A stretch of 64,000 nucleotides of DNA from NCBI GenBank assembly GCA_041879425.1, contig CP090855.1, forward strand, positions 1,116,001-1,180,000, given 5' to 3'. Positions 61,969 to 64,000 of the stretch are shown here, piece after piece; the stretch's first letter is position 1; every line of letters starts with the position of its first letter. A program made the position numbers and the translations under genes. This DNA comes from Vibrio pomeroyi. GTDB lineage: Bacteria > Pseudomonadota > Gammaproteobacteria > Enterobacterales > Vibrionaceae. Under the pieces are notes generated by a model. It was not told the origin of the DNA, made no database searches, and saw only the letters and a list, made by a program, of their open reading frames with translations.

Positions 61969-62294
61969 ATTAACATGTGTTGAATTTAGTGAAAGCGATG
62001 AGCACAAAAAGAATGAAGTGCCTCGAAATTTATCTTGGGTTATTTCACGAATTTTCAGCGGAAAAGAAGAATTGGGAGAGGGGAAAATGAGAGTTGGATC
62101 AAACCACATTTCTTATGGGGAATCTTTTAAATGTAATTGCAGAAAATGCCTTTGGCAAAGTTTAAATGAGGCATTTATTAATTAGGTTTGTGAAGCGTCG
62201 GAATCATCACATTTCAGTACAGATTTTCTTAACAAGCGAAATAGCATTTGCTACAGATTACCTGTCCATTACATGGTGCTTTTCGGAGGAAAAC
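61969..62294. other. Intergenic region between the divergent ATPase and PA3496-like genes
   Basis: Holds the Fur-controlled promoter on the minus side and the promoter of the small gene on the plus side. An in-frame extension of the small gene from 62166 has no ribosome site and is not counted as coding. Confidence 0.45.
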
Positions 62295-62489
62295 ATGTCC
62301 ATTAATTCTATCAACCATGATGAAATGACAAATATTGCAAACAAGTGGGATGCTGAAGAAGAAGTATCTTTCAAACCAGAAAAGAAAATGAAGTCCGCTG
62401 AAGCTCGTCGTCGTATCGAGGCTCTAAGAGAAATTAGAGAAAGCGGTTTGAGTCTGGAAGAAGCGAGGGAGCTAGGTCTTATTCACTAA
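62295..62489 (+). CDS. PA3496-like small protein, 64 aa
   Basis: A 64-residue, highly charged protein. The C-terminal half KSAEARRRIEALREIRESGLSLEEARELG resembles the PA3496 family of putative envelope-integrity proteins, with an arginine-rich helix. The start at 62295 is chosen because GGAGG lies 5 bp before it. Its role is not established. Confidence 0.7.
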   Translation: MSINSINHDEMTNIANKWDAEEEVSFKPEKKMKSAEARRRIEALREIRESGLSLEEARELGLIH

Positions 62490-62753
62490 TAATCCCCATT
62501 GCATTTAGAAGGGTGGCACCATGCCACCCTTTGATTTATAAGTACTTTTTTATAAACTATATCTATGTAAGATCAACGGTTTGAATCTCTTCTCTAGTTT
62601 GCAGCTTCGCTAAGCCCTTTTGAAATCCCGTCCTTTAGACTAAAAACGCGTCCATGGCATACTCTTTAACCAAGTTGTTTGACAGCAATATGCAACGCCA
62701 CTAATTTTAAAGTTAAAGCAAAAATATGTGATGTCGTTGGTAAGGAGAAGGCT

Positions 62754-63239
62754 ATGTCTAATTCTGTGGCTCAAGCTAAAGAAGTGCTATTTTATGAACC
62801 TGAAGATCCAAACGGATACCTTTCAAATTTTGCAGCTTGCCCCATCAAGATTGATGATCAAATTTGGGCAACCAGCGAACACTATTATCAAGCCATGAAG
62901 TTCTCCTGCGAAGTACTTCGCAATACGATTCTGCAAGCTAGCACACCTGCTGAAGCATTCTCTTTGAGCCGTGACTACGAAGACCAAGTTCGTGAGGATT
63001 GGTATGAGATTCGTGTTGAAGTGATGCAGTTCATCGTCACCGAGAAATTCAGACAGAATCCGCAATTTGCGCTGTTTCTTACCAATACCGGAGATTCGGT
63101 GATCAAGGAGCATTCACACAAAGACCATTTTTGGGGCGATGGCGGCGATGGAACTGGCGAGAACCATTTAGGCAAGATTCTGATGGCAGTGCGTCAACAG
63201 CTTCGTACTCAGCAACTGCATTTGATTGCTGCGCATTAA
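62754..63239 (+). CDS. NADAR/YbiA-family protein
   Basis: A 161-residue member of the NADAR (YbiA-like) N-glycosidase family. Characteristic motifs are YLSNFAACPI, WATSEHYYQAMKF and HFWGDGGDGTGENHLGKILM. Relatives cleave N-glycosidic bonds in riboflavin precursors or ADP-ribosylated molecules. The start at 62754 follows AAGGAG; a longer in-frame option from 62679 lacks one. It is a single gene with a strong terminator. Confidence 0.88.
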   Translation: MSNSVAQAKEVLFYEPEDPNGYLSNFAACPIKIDDQIWATSEHYYQAMKFSCEVLRNTILQASTPAEAFSLSRDYEDQVREDWYEIRVEVMQFIVTEKFRQNPQFALFLTNTGDSVIKEHSHKDHFWGDGGDGTGENHLGKILMAVRQQLRTQQLHLIAAH

Positions 63240-63314
63240 TCCATTGACCTACGGTTGTTCTAAATTAAGTAGATCGATTACGGGTAAATTCTTTTAGCCT
63301 TTAAAGACGAATCG

Positions 63315-63360
63315 AAAAGGCCGCCCTGTTTAGCTTGTGTGCTTAACAGGGCGGCCTTTT
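63315..63360. terminator. Bidirectional terminator after the NADAR gene
   Basis: AAAAGGCCGCCCTGTT (63315-63330) pairs perfectly with AACAGGGCGGCCTTTT (63345-63360), a 16-bp stem between convergent genes. Confidence 0.93.
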
Positions 63361-63448
63361 AAGTTTAAGAGCGAGTTAGGCATCGAAGAGAGCTAAAGTG
63401 CGTTACCGAAGCTACACGGTTATGCTTGGGTTATAAGTGATGCCGTTG

Positions 63449-64000
63449 CTACAAGTAACTCTGTACGATGTCATTGAGCTGCCCATCGTCTTTCATCTGG
63501 TCTAGACGTTGGTTGATGAAGGTTTGCAGTTTTGGGTCCATCTCAGGGTCGAACGCCAAATGGATAGGGTAGTTATTTATGACGGAACCAAACTCTTGCA
63601 TCTGGTAGTCATCAATACTCAGCTTCTGCTCGTTTAGGTTGTATTTGATTCGTGATTCCATTTCCACAAACACAGTATCGCCAGGTGCTCGGTTCAGGAC
63701 ACGAAACGCAGCGGTGTAATCTTTAACTCGAATCTCGTTGAGCTTGCCTTGTTGGATGTATGGCTCTAGGTTTGGATATTCAAACCCCACCAGCAATACC
63801 ACTGCTTTTCCGTCTAGATCGTCGATTGTATTGAACTCAAACGGTTTTTTACCGCTGCTGAGTAACACGTGTTTTACATTGTAAATCGGATCTTCAGACA
63901 GGTTAACAGATTGGATATTTCCCCAACTTGGACTGCCGTAGGTTACCCAGTTTGGGTTCTCTCTAGCATCGAGCTTGTCGATCATTCGGTTAAAAGGGTA
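63449..64000 (-). CDS. Extracellular solute-binding protein, family 3-like (partial)
   Basis: The frame runs beyond the window edge (YPFNRMIDKL... continues from 64000), so the N-terminal signal peptide and first lobe are missing. The visible part resembles amino-acid-type periplasmic binding proteins (DLDGKAVVLLVGFEYPNLEPYI; MDPKLQTFINQRLDQMKDDGQLNDIVQSYL split at RLDQM). No transporter gene is next to it here. The gene contains a parS2 site at 63872-63886. Confidence 0.75.
   Translation of the reverse strand, partial: YPFNRMIDKLDARENPNWVTYGSPSWGNIQSVNLSEDPIYNVKHVLLSSGKKPFEFNTIDDLDGKAVVLLVGFEYPNLEPYIQQGKLNEIRVKDYTAAFRVLNRAPGDTVFVEMESRIKYNLNEQKLSIDDYQMQEFGSVINNYPIHLAFDPEMDPKLQTFINQRLDQMKDDGQLNDIVQSYL
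63872..63886. promoter_or_regulatory. parS2 site inside a coding sequence
   Basis: TTTTACATTGTAAAT matches the consensus exactly and lies inside the solute-binding protein gene, about 7.6 kb from the nearest other site. Confidence 0.82.

Noticed and set aside
62166..62294. N-terminal extension of the PA3496-like protein
   Set aside because: No ribosome site at 62166, while GGAGG precedes the ATG at 62295.

Overview
This window is from the second chromosome of a Vibrio, probably a marine species of the Splendidus type. The evidence is a complete chromosome-2 replication and segregation module between about 51.5 and 60.2 kb. It contains rctB, an iteron origin with a DnaA box, parA2 and parB2, and seven sites matching the ParB2 consensus NTTTACANTGTAAAN. 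Gene content (chitin use, proline use, EptA, PdxH, Lap-type adhesion control) also fits a marine Vibrio. No rRNA, tRNA, CRISPR array or insertion sequence was seen.

Layout. 1-10.1 kb: a GH20 hexosaminidase, KDPG aldolase, KDG kinase, sodium symporter, RidA, an N-acyl-D-amino-acid deacylase, a DSD-type PLP lyase and an RpiR regulator. Together they read as a pathway for C1-oxidised chitin sugar (N-acetyl-glucosaminic acid): release by the hexosaminidase, uptake, deacetylation, deamination to KDG, phosphorylation and cleavage. 10.2-28 kb: housekeeping and accessory single genes, including an OMP barrel, EptA, ZntB, an MscS-like channel, GNAT and AraC proteins, a lipase-like hydrolase, CtlX, an ABC exporter, Lrp, a double SnoaL-like protein and MerR. 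27.5-34.1 kb: the proline catabolism block putP, a free-standing PutA C-terminal domain, putA and an AraC regulator of PutR type. 34.1-38.9 kb: a remote group of RctB-like sites, two paralogous PEGA coiled-coil secreted proteins (one fused to an FGE-like domain), a probable small RNA and a LuxR-type regulator.

39-51.2 kb: pdxH, a DctB/DctD-like two-component system whose regulator has lost the sigma-54 contact motif, then a Lap operon (LapC, LapG, LapD, LapB-type genes) controlling surface adhesin retention by c-di-GMP, and a FapA/DUF342 protein. 51.2-59.3 kb: tmcA, parB2, parA2, the gene-free rctA-like region, the origin and rctB. 59.3-64 kb: a 160-aa protein of unknown function translationally coupled to two oligopeptide-type ABC ATPases behind a Fur box, a small PA3496-like protein, a NADAR protein and a partial solute-binding protein.

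How it fits together. RctB would bind six 12-mers spaced 22-23 bp, melt the adjacent AT-rich segment that carries six same-strand ATCA repeats, and repress its own promoter through a seventh 12-mer. Inhibitory-type sites lie in the rctA-like region, downstream of rctB, and about 23 kb away at 34.2 kb. ParB2 would load at seven sites spread over 39 kb, two of them inside coding sequence. All functions are inferred from sequence reading; no database search was possible.
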